DNA of 64,000 bases from Novosphingobium chloroacetimidivorans (lineage in GTDB: Bacteria > Pseudomonadota > Alphaproteobacteria > Sphingomonadales > Sphingomonadaceae), in the NCBI RefSeq assembly GCF_014204535.1, contig NZ_JACHLR010000018.1:1-64000 (forward strand), in the 5' to 3' direction. Every line of letters begins with the position of its first letter. Positions within the stretch are counted from its first letter, which is position 1. The notes beneath the pieces are model-generated. The model did not search any database and was not told the origin of the DNA. It saw only the letters and a program-made list of their open reading frames with translations. Below, piece after piece: positions 16,923-24,892 of this stretch. The translations under genes were made by a program, and so were the position numbers.

Positions 16923-17699
16923 ATGCAAGGCCCACACCTCGAGTCCCGCACGGGCACCGTCCACCTGGTCGGCGCCGGTCCGGGCGATCCCGACCTCCTG
17001 ACCTTACGCGCGGCGCGGCTGATCATGTCGGCCGGGCTGATCGTGCACGACGGCCTGGTTTCGCCCGAGATCATGGCCATGGCTCGTGCCGGAGCCCGCC
17101 TGGTTTCCGTCGCCAAGGCTCGCTCAAACCACACCATGAAGCAGGATGCGATCAACGCCCTGCTCGTTCGCGAGGCTCTGGCCGGCCATGACGTGGTGCG
17201 CCTGAAGGGCGGCGATCCCTTCATCTTCGGTCGTGGCGGCGAAGAAGCAGAGGCCTGCCGTGCCGCAGGCGTGCCGGTGCAGGTCGTGCCCGGCATCACC
17301 TCGGCACTGGGCGCTTCGGCCGCCGCGCAGATCCCCCTCACCCATCGCGACAGTGCCTCGATCGTCACCTTCGTCGCCGGCCAGTGCAAGGGTCTGACCG
17401 AGCAGGACTGGGCAGGCCTTGCCGGCAAGGATCGCACGCTGGTGATCTTCATGGGCGTCGCCACCGCAGCGCAGATCGCCGAGAAGCTGATGGCCGATGG
17501 CCTCGCGCCCGAGACGCCGCTTGCCGTGATCGAGAACGCCACGCGGTCCGAGATGCGGGTTTTGCGCGGACCGCTTGCGGGATTGCCCGACCTGGTGCAG
17601 GGGCAGCGCGTTCGCAGCCCGGCGTTGATCGTCATCGGCCAGGTCACTGCGGAATCAGACACCGCGCTACATGCGATCGCCTTGGAGGCAGCACAGTGA
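16923..17699 (+). CDS. cobA: uroporphyrinogen-III C-methyltransferase (SUMT)
   Basis: A 258-residue SAM-dependent methylase that converts uroporphyrinogen III to precorrin-2, the first step to siroheme. Motifs are GAGPGDPDLLTLRAAR near the N-terminus, VRLKGGDPFIFGRGGEE, and VVPGITSA, which form the tetrapyrrole methylase fold. No CysG-type dehydrogenase/ferrochelatase domain is fused, so those steps need another protein. It starts the sulfite-reduction gene group: its stop overlaps the GTG of the DUF2849 gene, and the siroheme-dependent sulfite reductase follows. Siroheme for that reductase is the obvious use. Confidence 0.93.
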   Translation: MQGPHLESRTGTVHLVGAGPGDPDLLTLRAARLIMSAGLIVHDGLVSPEIMAMARAGARLVSVAKARSNHTMKQDAINALLVREALAGHDVVRLKGGDPFIFGRGGEEAEACRAAGVPVQVVPGITSALGASAAAQIPLTHRDSASIVTFVAGQCKGLTEQDWAGLAGKDRTLVIFMGVATAAQIAEKLMADGLAPETPLAVIENATRSEMRVLRGPLAGLPDLVQGQRVRSPALIVIGQVTAESDTALHAIALEAAQ

Positions 17700-17992
17700 A
17701 GATCCTGACCGGCAACGACCTCAAGAGCGGCGCCGTCGTGTGGTGGGACGGCCAGGGCTGGTCGCTCCATGTCGATGACGCGATCGATGTCGCCGATCAG
17801 GGCGCGCAGCTGATCGCGCGCGAGGAAGGCGCCCAGAACGTCTTTGCCGCGTATGTCGTCGATGGCGAGAAGACGGCCGAAGGCGTCCGCCCCGCGCACA
17901 TCAAGGAACGCATCCGCGCTTTGGGCCCCACCGTGCGCCCCGACCTGACGCTCAAGCCCGCCGACCCGGCAGCCCTCAACTGGGTGATCTGA
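17696..17992 (+). CDS. DUF2849 domain protein of the sulfate-assimilation cluster
   Basis: A 98-residue soluble protein, starting VKILTGNDLKSGAVVWWDG and ending PADPAALNWVI, matching DUF2849. Function is unknown. The family is found in alphaproteobacteria between the SUMT and sulfite reductase genes, so a role in siroheme or reductase assembly is likely but unproven. The GTG start overlaps the cobA stop (GTGA), indicating translational coupling. A REP-like repeat separates it from the reductase gene. Confidence 0.8.
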   Translation: MKILTGNDLKSGAVVWWDGQGWSLHVDDAIDVADQGAQLIAREEGAQNVFAAYVVDGEKTAEGVRPAHIKERIRALGPTVRPDLTLKPADPAALNWVI

Positions 17993-18008
17993 TGTCCCCC
18001 CTGCCCCC

Positions 18009-18070
18009 GTTCGTGTCGAGCGAAGTCGAGACACGCCGCCCAACGCCTCTCGACTACGCTCGAGACGAAC
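18009..18070. repeat. REP-like inverted repeat (GTTCGTGTCGAGCG type)
   Basis: GTTCGTGTCGAGCGAAGTCG is followed by its near-complement (TCGACTACGCTCGAGACGAAC) across a short loop. It lies between two genes that are probably co-transcribed, so it may affect mRNA stability or downstream expression. This repeat type is common between genes in sphingomonad genomes (established knowledge, not checked here). Confidence 0.7.
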
Positions 18071-18088
18071 GGACCGTGAGGTTTGATC

Positions 18089-19717
18089 ATGTATAAGTAC
18101 GACAACTACGACCAGCAGATGGTCGACACCCGCGTCGAGGAATTCCGCGACCAGGTCCGCCGCCGGCTCACCGGCGAGCTGAGCGAGGAGCAGTTTCGTC
18201 CGCTCCGGCTGCAGAACGGCCTCTACCTGCAGCTGCACGCCTACATGCTGCGCGTCGCGGTGCCCTACGGCACGCTGAGCAGCGCGCAGATGCGCATGCT
18301 GGGCGACATCGCCGACAAGTACGACCGCGGCTATGGTCACTTCACCACGCGGCAGAACATCCAGTACAACTGGATCAAGCTGGAAGAGACACCGCAGATC
18401 CTGGCCGATCTCGCCAGCGTCGAGATGCATGCCATCCAGACCAGCGGCAATTGCATCCGCAACATCAGCTCCGACCAGTACGCCGGCGCCGCCGCCGACG
18501 AGCTGATCGACCCGCGCCCTTATGCCGAGCTGCTGCGCCAATGGTCGAGCTTCCACCCCGAGTTCCTGACCTTGCCGCGCAAGTTCAAGATCGCGGTGAT
18601 CGCCAGCGACACCGATCGCGCGGCGATGCGCCTGCACGACATCGGCATCCAGATGGTGCGCAATGATGCGGGCGAGATCGGCGCCCGGTTCTACGTCGGC
18701 GGCGGCATGGGTCGTACCCCGATGATCGGACCGATGGTGCGCGAGTTCGTGCCGCTCGACCAGCTGATCACCTACTCGGAAGCGTGCCTGCGCGTGTACA
18801 ACCGCTATGGCCGGCGCGACAACAAGTACAAGGCGCGCATCAAGATCCTGGTCCACGAGCTGGGCAAGGACGAGTACACCCGCCAGGTCGAGGAAGAGTT
18901 CCAGCACCTGCTGAGCCAGGGCATCGAGCCGCCGATCGCCGAGCTGGAGCGGATCAAGCAGTACTTCGTCGATCCCGCCTTCGAGACCGGCCTGTCCGAC
19001 GAGCTGGACCTTTCCGATCCCGACTTCCGCCTGTGGGTGGAGCGCAATACGGAGGCGCACAAGCAGGCCGGCTACGTGATCGCCACGGTCAGCCTGAAGC
19101 CGGTGGGCGGCATCCCCGGCGACGCCACCGCCGACCAGATCCGCCTCATGGCCGACCTCGCGCGCGACTACTCGTTCGATGAACTGCGGGTCACCCATGC
19201 GCAGAACATCGTCTTCCCCCACGTGAAGAAGGCAGACCTCTACACGCTGTGGCAGAAGCTCGACGCGGCAGAGCTCTCGACGGCCAACCTCGACACCATA
19301 GGCGACATCATCGCCTGCCCCGGCCTCGACTATTGCAGCCTCGCCAACGCCCGCTCGATCCCGATCGCGCAGAAGATCTCCGAGCGCTTCGTGGCGAAGC
19401 AGGAGGAGATCGGCGAGATGAAGCTTAAGATCTCGGGCTGCATCAACGCCTGCGGCCATCACCACGCCGGGCACATCGGCATCCTGGGCGTCGATCGCAA
19501 GGGTAAGGAGAACTACCAGCTCCTGCTCGGCGGCTCGGAAGGCGCCGACACCTCGCTCGGCCAGATCACCGGGCCCGGCTTCGACGAAGACGGCATCGTC
19601 GATGCGGTGGAGAAGGCTACCGAAGTCTACCTGGCGAAGCGCGAAGGCGACGAGCGGTTCCTCGACACGTATCGCCGGATCGGCATGGCGCCGTTCAAGG
19701 AGGCGCTTTATGGTTAA
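18089..19717 (+). CDS. siroheme-dependent nitrite/sulfite reductase, probably assimilatory sulfite reductase hemoprotein
   Basis: A 542-residue siroheme/[4Fe-4S] reductase reducing sulfite to sulfide. It has the two-fold repeat of the family with ferredoxin-like half domains. The cluster-binding cysteines are seen as CPGLDYC and, downstream, CINAC in the segment KISGCINACGHHHAGHIGILG. Neighbours cobA, DUF2849, DUF934 and cysH point to sulfate assimilation rather than nitrite reduction. The start at 18089 (MYKYDNYDQQM) is preferred over a TTG 6 bases earlier. No flavoprotein subunit (cysJ) is nearby, so the electron donor may be ferredoxin. Confidence 0.9.
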   Translation: MYKYDNYDQQMVDTRVEEFRDQVRRRLTGELSEEQFRPLRLQNGLYLQLHAYMLRVAVPYGTLSSAQMRMLGDIADKYDRGYGHFTTRQNIQYNWIKLEETPQILADLASVEMHAIQTSGNCIRNISSDQYAGAAADELIDPRPYAELLRQWSSFHPEFLTLPRKFKIAVIASDTDRAAMRLHDIGIQMVRNDAGEIGARFYVGGGMGRTPMIGPMVREFVPLDQLITYSEACLRVYNRYGRRDNKYKARIKILVHELGKDEYTRQVEEEFQHLLSQGIEPPIAELERIKQYFVDPAFETGLSDELDLSDPDFRLWVERNTEAHKQAGYVIATVSLKPVGGIPGDATADQIRLMADLARDYSFDELRVTHAQNIVFPHVKKADLYTLWQKLDAAELSTANLDTIGDIIACPGLDYCSLANARSIPIAQKISERFVAKQEEIGEMKLKISGCINACGHHHAGHIGILGVDRKGKENYQLLLGGSEGADTSLGQITGPGFDEDGIVDAVEKATEVYLAKREGDERFLDTYRRIGMAPFKEALYG

Positions 19718-19752
19718 GTGGCCTGATCCCGTACGCCCTACGAAGGTATCGC

Positions 19753-20187
19753 ATGATGTCTGAAGTGCAGTTCCGTTTTCGTGACGATGATCCCGTTTCC
19801 GATCCCGCCGTCACGGTCGATGCGTTCGCGGAGCAGACGAATGCCACCGCCGTGCGGGTCGAGCCGGGCGACGATGCGCGCGAACTTCTGCCGCATCTGG
19901 ACCGCTTGCGCCTGATCGAGGTCAACTTCCCCGCTTTCACCGACGGTCGCGGCTACTCTTCCGCGCGCGTCCTTCGCGAAGCGGGCTTCGATGGCGAGAT
20001 CCGCGCCGTGGGCGAAGTGACCATCGACATGCTGAGCCACATGCGCCGCTGCGGCATCGACGCCTTCGCGCCGGAAAAGGCGCTGAACGAAGCGGATGCA
20101 CAGGCCGCCTTCGATCGCTGGGCCGACGTCTACCAGGCCACGGCCGATGGCCGTCAACCGATCTGGGCCAAGCGCCATCCGGCTTGA
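19753..20187 (+). CDS. DUF934 domain protein, sulfate-assimilation cluster
   Basis: A 144-residue soluble protein with the DUF934 pattern: LLPHLDRLRLIEVNFPAFTDGRGYSSARVLR in the middle and VGEVTIDMLSHMRRCGIDAF downstream. It follows the sulfite reductase by 35 bases and is probably in the same operon. The family always travels with assimilatory sulfite reductase and is thought to assist it; the biochemical role is unknown. ATG 19753 and ATG 19756 are adjacent; either may be the start. Confidence 0.8.
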   Translation: MMSEVQFRFRDDDPVSDPAVTVDAFAEQTNATAVRVEPGDDARELLPHLDRLRLIEVNFPAFTDGRGYSSARVLREAGFDGEIRAVGEVTIDMLSHMRRCGIDAFAPEKALNEADAQAAFDRWADVYQATADGRQPIWAKRHPA

Positions 20188-20203
20188 AGCCGGGCGGTCG
20201 TCC

Positions 20204-20716
20204 TCAGGCGGTAAGCGGCGGGGTCGGTCCTCGCAAGCGAGCGGTATCCCATGACCAGCGTCCCGGTCCGGCCAGCACGATAAAGATCGATTCCATCAGC
20301 ATCGCGAAATCGGTCCGGGTTTCGTGCGCCATGCTCAGGAATCCATACCGATCCAGATCGCGCACGTTGAAGATGAGCCAGTCGCGCCCGAGAAGAATCG
20401 GCACTTTCGTGCTGATGATCGCAACAACCATGATCGCGATCAGCGGCACGGCGGCGAGGCGAGCGTAGAGGCCCACCAGGATCAGAGCCCCGCAGGCCAG
20501 TTCGACAACCCCGACAAACGGCCCCATCAAGTCCGGCCACGGTATGCCGATCTTGGCGAAGCGACCAGCGCCCAACTCCCCTGGAAGGATCAGCTTCTGA
20601 AAGCCTTCCAGCACGAAAACGAACGCGAGACTGACGCGAATGAAGATAGCCCAGCGGCTATCACCCGGATTATCCCACCACTGCTGCATCGCATTCAGGC
20701 TCCCAGGCTGTGTCAT
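20204..20716 (-). CDS. DoxX family membrane protein
   Basis: About 170 residues with four hydrophobic helices. DoxX-type features are RVSLAFVFVLEGFQKLILPGELGAGRF near the N-terminus and VGVVELACGALILVGLYARLAAVPL in the middle, the GxFE/GxxL pattern of the family. Family members are small inner-membrane proteins tied to redox or thiol stress; the role here is unknown. The start at 20716 (MTQPGS) was preferred over 20749; a later ATG is also possible. It converges with the DUF934 gene, leaving 16 bases between the stops. The C-terminal 40 residues are not membrane-spanning. Confidence 0.75.
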   Translation of the reverse strand: MTQPGSLNAMQQWWDNPGDSRWAIFIRVSLAFVFVLEGFQKLILPGELGAGRFAKIGIPWPDLMGPFVGVVELACGALILVGLYARLAAVPLIAIMVVAIISTKVPILLGRDWLIFNVRDLDRYGFLSMAHETRTDFAMLMESIFIVLAGPGRWSWDTARLRGPTPPLTA

Positions 20717-20864
20717 TCGTCGTACGGCGATCGCATCTCCTGAAGCCACCCGGCGCCGCCATCGCCGGCCCCGTCGGCCTCATGGCGACAGGGTCTTGGC
20801 GACACTATCGGTCATCGAAGATGATTTGAAGGCGGTGCGAGGGTGAATACTCCCGGCTGGACAC

Positions 20865-20892
20865 CTTCTAAATCTCTACCGCGAGTTAGAAG
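20865..20892. promoter_or_regulatory. inverted repeat upstream of cysH, candidate operator
   Basis: CTTCTAA (20865-20871) and TTAGAAG (20886-20892) form a perfect 7-bp inverted repeat. An inner CTC/GAG pairing lengthens it. It lies about 90 bases before the cysH start codon. It could be a binding site for a sulfur regulator or part of a leader hairpin; no T-tract follows. Confidence 0.35.
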
Positions 20893-20980
20893 AAAATCAC
20901 GCTAAACCGCCCGCGCCTTTTTCTTCGTCGACTTCGCACCCGCACAATCCCATCTGAACATGGCACAAGGGATCACTACC

Positions 20981-21820
20981 ATGTTCAAGCCCGTCCAAGA
21001 GCTACCAGGCCAAGACCAGACCGCGATCGCACCCGCCGAGCGCACCCGCGATCGCATCGACACGTCCGCCCGCTTCCAGGAAGCCGACGCCGTGCGCCTC
21101 AACCGCCTGTTCCGCGGCACCGAGACGGTCGAGATGCTGGAGACGCTGCTGCGCGAGCAGATGGCGGGCGATGTCGCGATCGTGTCGAGCTTCGGCGCCG
21201 AAAGCGCGGTGCTGCTGCACCTCGTCAGCCGTATCGATCCCAGCGTGCCCGTGCTGTTCCTCGACACCGGCAAGCACTTCCCCGAGACGCTGGCCTATCG
21301 CGACGAGCTGGTCGCGCGCCTGGGCCTGACCAACGTGATCAACCTGACGCCCGACGCCGAGGATCTTGCCAAGCGCGACGACACCGGCCTGCGCTGGTCC
21401 TACGATCCGGATGGCTGTTGCGAGATCCGCAAGGTCAAGCCGCTCGCCAAGGCGCTCGCCGGCTACGATGCGACCATTACCGGGCGCAAGGCGTTCCAGG
21501 CCTCGACCCGCGCCACGCTGCCGCGCTTCGAGATCGACACCACCGACGCGCAGGGCCGTCTCAAGATCAATCCGCTGATCGACTGGAGCGCCGAGGACCT
21601 CGCCGCCTACATCGCCGAGCACGATCTGCCGCCGCACCCGCTTGTGGCTGAAGGCTATCCTTCGATCGGCTGCTCCCCCTGCACCAGCAAGGTCGCGCCG
21701 GGCGAGGACCCCCGCTCTGGCCGGTGGAAAGGCTGGGACAAGGTCGAATGCGGCATCCACGTGCCGGGCGGCACCAGCGACATCAGCGACCTGCCTCCGG
21801 GGTACGAGCCGGCGTTCTGA
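20981..21820 (+). CDS. cysH: phosphoadenylyl/adenylyl-sulfate reductase (CC-CxxC type)
   Basis: A 279-residue thioredoxin-dependent enzyme reducing activated sulfate to sulfite. The PP-loop N-type motif is SSFGAESAVLLHL. The cysteine pairs CCEIRKVKPL and IGCSPCTSKV are the four [4Fe-4S] ligands of the APS-reductase subtype, so adenylyl sulfate (APS) is the likely substrate. The catalytic ECGIH motif lies near the C-terminus. The ATG at 20981 has AAGGG nine bases upstream; the in-frame ATG at 20960 lacks a ribosome site. An inverted repeat lies upstream. It works ahead of the sulfite reductase at 18089. Confidence 0.92.
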   Translation: MFKPVQELPGQDQTAIAPAERTRDRIDTSARFQEADAVRLNRLFRGTETVEMLETLLREQMAGDVAIVSSFGAESAVLLHLVSRIDPSVPVLFLDTGKHFPETLAYRDELVARLGLTNVINLTPDAEDLAKRDDTGLRWSYDPDGCCEIRKVKPLAKALAGYDATITGRKAFQASTRATLPRFEIDTTDAQGRLKINPLIDWSAEDLAAYIAEHDLPPHPLVAEGYPSIGCSPCTSKVAPGEDPRSGRWKGWDKVECGIHVPGGTSDISDLPPGYEPAF

Positions 21821-21856
21821 TCGGGCGCTGGGATGATCCAGCGCTACGTTTGACCA

Positions 21857-21948
21857 CGTCGTCCTCGCGCAGGCGGGGACCGCACTTCCTGGCGTCTTCA
21901 AGCCGCGAGGAAGAACAAGCGGGATCCCCGCCTTCGCGGGGATGACGG
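21857..21948. repeat. REP-like repeat (CGTCATCCCCGCGAAGGC family)
   Basis: An imperfect palindrome: GTCGTCCTCGCGCAGGCGGGGA at the left, and GGATCCCCGCCTTCGCGGGG then ATGACGG at the right. Related copies are at 25822-25973 and, as half copies, near 22925 and 61779-61812. It sits between cysH and the next SDR gene. The rest of the 260-base gap shows nothing else. Confidence 0.7.
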
Positions 21949-22083
21949 GATTTATAGCGATGGTGGGTGGCCAACCAGGATAAGGCAGCTACCCTGATCG
22001 CCCCGGCGCGAAACCAGCGCCAAACCTTGCTTGCACCTGCATAGCGATGCAGCCTCTCTCCAAAGCCAAAACGGAGAGAGCAC

Positions 22084-22893
22084 ATGCCCCACGCCGCTGA
22101 GCCGCAAGGCGCCATCATCATAACCGGCGCCGCAGGCGGCATGGGGCGGCCGGCAGCGATCCGCTTCGCCAAGCGGGGTCAACCGTTGATCCTGTGCGAC
22201 ATCTCCGCAGAACGGCTCGACGCGCTCGCCGCAGAGCTGGCGGGGTCTGGCGCGCCGGTGGTCACCCTTGCCGGCGATCTTTCGGCACCTGACTTCCCCG
22301 CCAGGCTGCTGGCGCTGGTGGGGGATCAGGAGATTGCTGCGGTGGTGCACACCGCCGGCTTGTCTCCGACCATGGCAGACGGGGATCGCGTGCTGGAGGT
22401 GAATTACTTCGCCACCGAACGCCTCGTCGATGCGCTCGCCCCGCGCATGGCGGAAGGCGGCTGCGCGGTGCTGATCTCGTCCAGCTCGGGCTACATGATC
22501 CCGGCCCCGGAGATGATCGCGGCGGTGAAGGCGATGGTCGACGGCGGCGGACGCGAGGCTGTCGCCGCGTTCCTGCAATCGCCACAGACTGCCTATCCGA
22601 TTTCCAAGCTGGGCGTGATGAAGCTGGTGGCCAAGGAGTCGGTCCGCTTCGGCCAACGCGGTGCCCGCATTGTCTCGATCGCGCCCGGCTTCATCGACAC
22701 CGAGATGAGCCGCGCCGAGGCTCAAGCCAGCGAGATGATGCGCGCCATGATGCAGCGCGTGCCCTTGCAGCGCATGGGCCTGGGCGACGAGATCGCCTCT
22801 GTCGCCGAGTTCCTGTGCTCGCCGGCCGCCAGCTACATCAGCGGTTGCGACATCAAGGTCGACGGCGGTTCGCTGGGCGAGATGGGGCTGTAG
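22084..22893 (+). CDS. SDR oxidoreductase of the 3-alpha-hydroxysteroid dehydrogenase/carbonyl reductase-like subclass
   Basis: A 269-residue NAD(P)-dependent dehydrogenase. Cofactor motif TGAAGGMGRP starts at residue 14, LAGDLSAP lies near 62 and the VVHTAGLSP strand near 87. The catalytic Ser (ISSSSG, about 133), Tyr171 and Lys175 (YPISK) are all present. The Ser-Tyr gap is about 38 residues, longer than the 13 or so of most SDRs, and is filled with a helical insertion. This matches the 3-alpha-HSD/carbonyl reductase type. The true substrate may be a steroid, a bile acid or another bulky ketone. It stands alone; a GGAGAG ribosome site precedes the ATG. Confidence 0.8.
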   Translation: MPHAAEPQGAIIITGAAGGMGRPAAIRFAKRGQPLILCDISAERLDALAAELAGSGAPVVTLAGDLSAPDFPARLLALVGDQEIAAVVHTAGLSPTMADGDRVLEVNYFATERLVDALAPRMAEGGCAVLISSSSGYMIPAPEMIAAVKAMVDGGGREAVAAFLQSPQTAYPISKLGVMKLVAKESVRFGQRGARIVSIAPGFIDTEMSRAEAQASEMMRAMMQRVPLQRMGLGDEIASVAEFLCSPAASYISGCDIKVDGGSLGEMGL

Positions 22894-23033
22894 ACAAGCG
22901 ATCGGTTGGGTTGATCTACGCTCCGTCACCCCCGCGAAGGCGAGCTAATCTCCTCAGATTGCAAGGCGACGTTGAACCTGCCCGCTCTGCCGGTCTATGC
23001 GGCTGGGCACCCGAAACGCGAAGGTAAGCCACG

Positions 23034-23516
23034 TTGGACAGCCCTGCCCTGATCACCACCAGCGCGATCGAGTACCGCGATGCGCTGCCGAACGGGGGCG
23101 GGCTGCTGGGTCTGGATCTGGGAACGCAGACGATCGGGACCGCCTTCGCCGACGCCGGTTGGCGCATCGCCTCACCAGGCAAGACGCTGAAGCGCGGCAA
23201 GTTCGGCGCCGACAAGGCCGCGCTCGAGGCGCTGATCCGCGAGCGGTCGATCCGCGGCGTGGTGATCGGCCTCCCGCTCAACATGGACGGCAGTTCGGGC
23301 CCGCGTGCGCAGTCGAGCCGGGCCTATGCGCGCAATCTGGCGGTGATCGGCCTGCCCATCCTGCTGTGGGACGAGCGCTGGTCCACCAGCGGCGCCAAGC
23401 GCGACTTGATCGCGCAGGACATGAGCCGCGCCAAGCGGGCCGAGCGGATCGACTCCGCGGCCGCCGCCGTCATCCTGCAAGGCGCGATCGACGCGCTCGC
23501 CGGCGGGATGTTCTGA
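23034..23516 (+). CDS. ruvX: Holliday junction resolvase RuvX (YqgF)
   Basis: A 160-residue RNase H-like nuclease. Motifs are LLGLDLGTQTIGTAF with the first catalytic Asp, GVVIGLPLNMDGSSGPRAQ and WDERWSTSGA with the second acidic pair, followed by an Asp (RIDSAAAAVILQ) near the end. In E. coli YqgF acts in rRNA 5' processing; a role in recombination is also proposed. The start is a TTG (23034); no ATG lies upstream in frame. The gene may be co-transcribed with the DUF983 gene 112 bases downstream. Confidence 0.88.
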   Translation: MDSPALITTSAIEYRDALPNGGGLLGLDLGTQTIGTAFADAGWRIASPGKTLKRGKFGADKAALEALIRERSIRGVVIGLPLNMDGSSGPRAQSSRAYARNLAVIGLPILLWDERWSTSGAKRDLIAQDMSRAKRAERIDSAAAAVILQGAIDALAGGMF

Positions 23517-23628
23517 GGCACGGCGGCTGCGTGGACATTTTGTCCCATCGAACGTTTTCTCGCATCCGTGACCCCAGAGCCAACCTATGGCGTTACGTTC
23601 AAGAGCAGCCGCAACAGGAGGGCCGCCG

Positions 23629-24048
23629 GTGCCTGAGACCGAACTCGAGAACGCAGACAAGTGGCGCTGGATCATCCGCTGCGGGTGGAAGGGTCTGTGT
23701 CCCCGCTGCGGCAAGGGACGCATGTTCCGCAAGTGGCTGAAGCTCGCGGACACGTGCAATGTATGCGGGCTCGACTTCCGCTTCGCCTCCCCCGACGACG
23801 GTCCGGCGTTCTTCTCGCTTTGCATCATCGCCTTTCCGCTGATCTTCTTCGTGGTCTGGCTGCAGGTGAAGTATGATCCGCCGTTCTGGGTGCACTTGCT
23901 GACGTCGTTCCCGCTGCTAGGCATCGGCTGCATCCTGCCGCTGCAGCCGCTGAAAGGCTGGCTGGTCGCCTCGCAATACGTCAACAAGGCGCAGGAGGCG
24001 GGCACCGAGGGCTTGTGGTCGAAGCTCAACAAGCGCGATGATCCTTGA
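23629..24048 (+). CDS. DUF983 family membrane protein with zinc-ribbon motif
   Basis: A 139-residue protein. The N-terminal cytoplasmic part has two CxxC pairs, CPRCGKGRMF and CNVCG, which suggest a zinc ribbon. Two hydrophobic segments follow (FFSLCIIAFPLIFFVVWL, and LLTSFPLLGIGCILPL). It is a small inner-membrane protein conserved in alphaproteobacteria and has no known role. The GTG start at 23629 is supported by GGAGG six bases upstream. The longer frame from an ATG at 23587 has no such site. Confidence 0.8.
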   Translation: MPETELENADKWRWIIRCGWKGLCPRCGKGRMFRKWLKLADTCNVCGLDFRFASPDDGPAFFSLCIIAFPLIFFVVWLQVKYDPPFWVHLLTSFPLLGIGCILPLQPLKGWLVASQYVNKAQEAGTEGLWSKLNKRDDP

Positions 24049-24094
24049 GAGCTTCGGATCGGACAAGCCCCCCATGATCTGCTAGGCTAGCTTC

Positions 24095-24892
24095 GTGCAC
24101 GCGCCCTACACGCCGCCGACGATCGAGCCCGAGACGCTGATGCTCGCCTATCGCAGCGGGATCTTTCCCATGGCGGACAGCCGCGACGATCCCGAGATCT
24201 TCTGGGTCGAGCCGAGGCTGCGCGCGATCCTGCCGCTCGACGGCTTTCACCTGTCGCACTCGCTGGCGCGCACGCTCAGGCGCGGGCGGTTTACCGTGAC
24301 GTGCGACACTGCCTTTTCCGATGTGCTCGATGCCTGTGCGGCCCCACGCGCGGACGAGGAAGGCAGCTGGATCAGCCATCGCATTCAGGCGAGCTACGAG
24401 CGGCTGAACGCGCTTGGCCACGCCCATTCGATCGAGTGCTGGGAATTGGCGCAGGACGGCACGCGCGAGCTTGTCGGCGGCCTTTATGGCGTCGGGTTCG
24501 ACCGGGTGTTCTGCGGCGAGAGCATGTTCTCGCGCCGCACCGATGCCTCGAAAGTGGCGCTATGCTGGCTGGTGGCGAGCCTGCGCCTGGCAGGCGTGCA
24601 GTTGCTCGACTGCCAGTTCATCACCCCGCACCTGGCCTCGTTGGGGGCGGTCGAGATCAGCCAGGAGCGTTACCTCACGCTCCTGCGCCGCGCTCAGTCC
24701 GGAGCATTCGCCGCCGGTTCTTCCTCGGGCGTGGGCGTGGCTGTCGGCGAAGGTGTCGGCGCGGGGCGGGCCGAAGCACCGGCACTTGCGCTACCCGAAG
24801 CCTTCGGCGCGCTTTTGGCCGAGGCATCGTCCGCCGGGTTTTCCTCCTCGCCCGGGAAGCTCATCGCGCACTTCTTGACCCAGACATCATAG
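24095..24892 (+). CDS. aat: leucyl/phenylalanyl-tRNA-protein transferase, C-terminal extension antisense to the next gene
   Basis: Adds Leu or Phe from charged tRNA to proteins with N-terminal Arg or Lys, marking them for ClpAP (N-degron pathway). Conserved segments are LMLAYRSGIFPMADS, FWVEPRLRAILPL, EGSWISHRIQASYERLN, HSIECW.LA and the FCGESMFSRRTDASK motif; the body ends around ISQERYLTLLRRA (residue 205). The last 60 residues are low-complexity Gly/Ala/Ser. They are encoded opposite the C-terminal part of the DUF2155 gene, so the two genes overlap tail to tail by about 199 bases. The start is GTG 24095. The extension may reflect a lost stop codon; its effect is unknown. Confidence 0.9.
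   Translation: MHAPYTPPTIEPETLMLAYRSGIFPMADSRDDPEIFWVEPRLRAILPLDGFHLSHSLARTLRRGRFTVTCDTAFSDVLDACAAPRADEEGSWISHRIQASYERLNALGHAHSIECWELAQDGTRELVGGLYGVGFDRVFCGESMFSRRTDASKVALCWLVASLRLAGVQLLDCQFITPHLASLGAVEISQERYLTLLRRAQSGAFAAGSSSGVGVAVGEGVGAGRAEAPALALPEAFGALLAEASSAGFSSSPGKLIAHFLTQTS

Noticed and set aside
16850..19474. 874-codon open frame on the minus strand
   Set aside because: It lies antisense to cobA, the DUF2849 gene and sulfite reductase, has no family motifs and is a GC-rich shadow frame.
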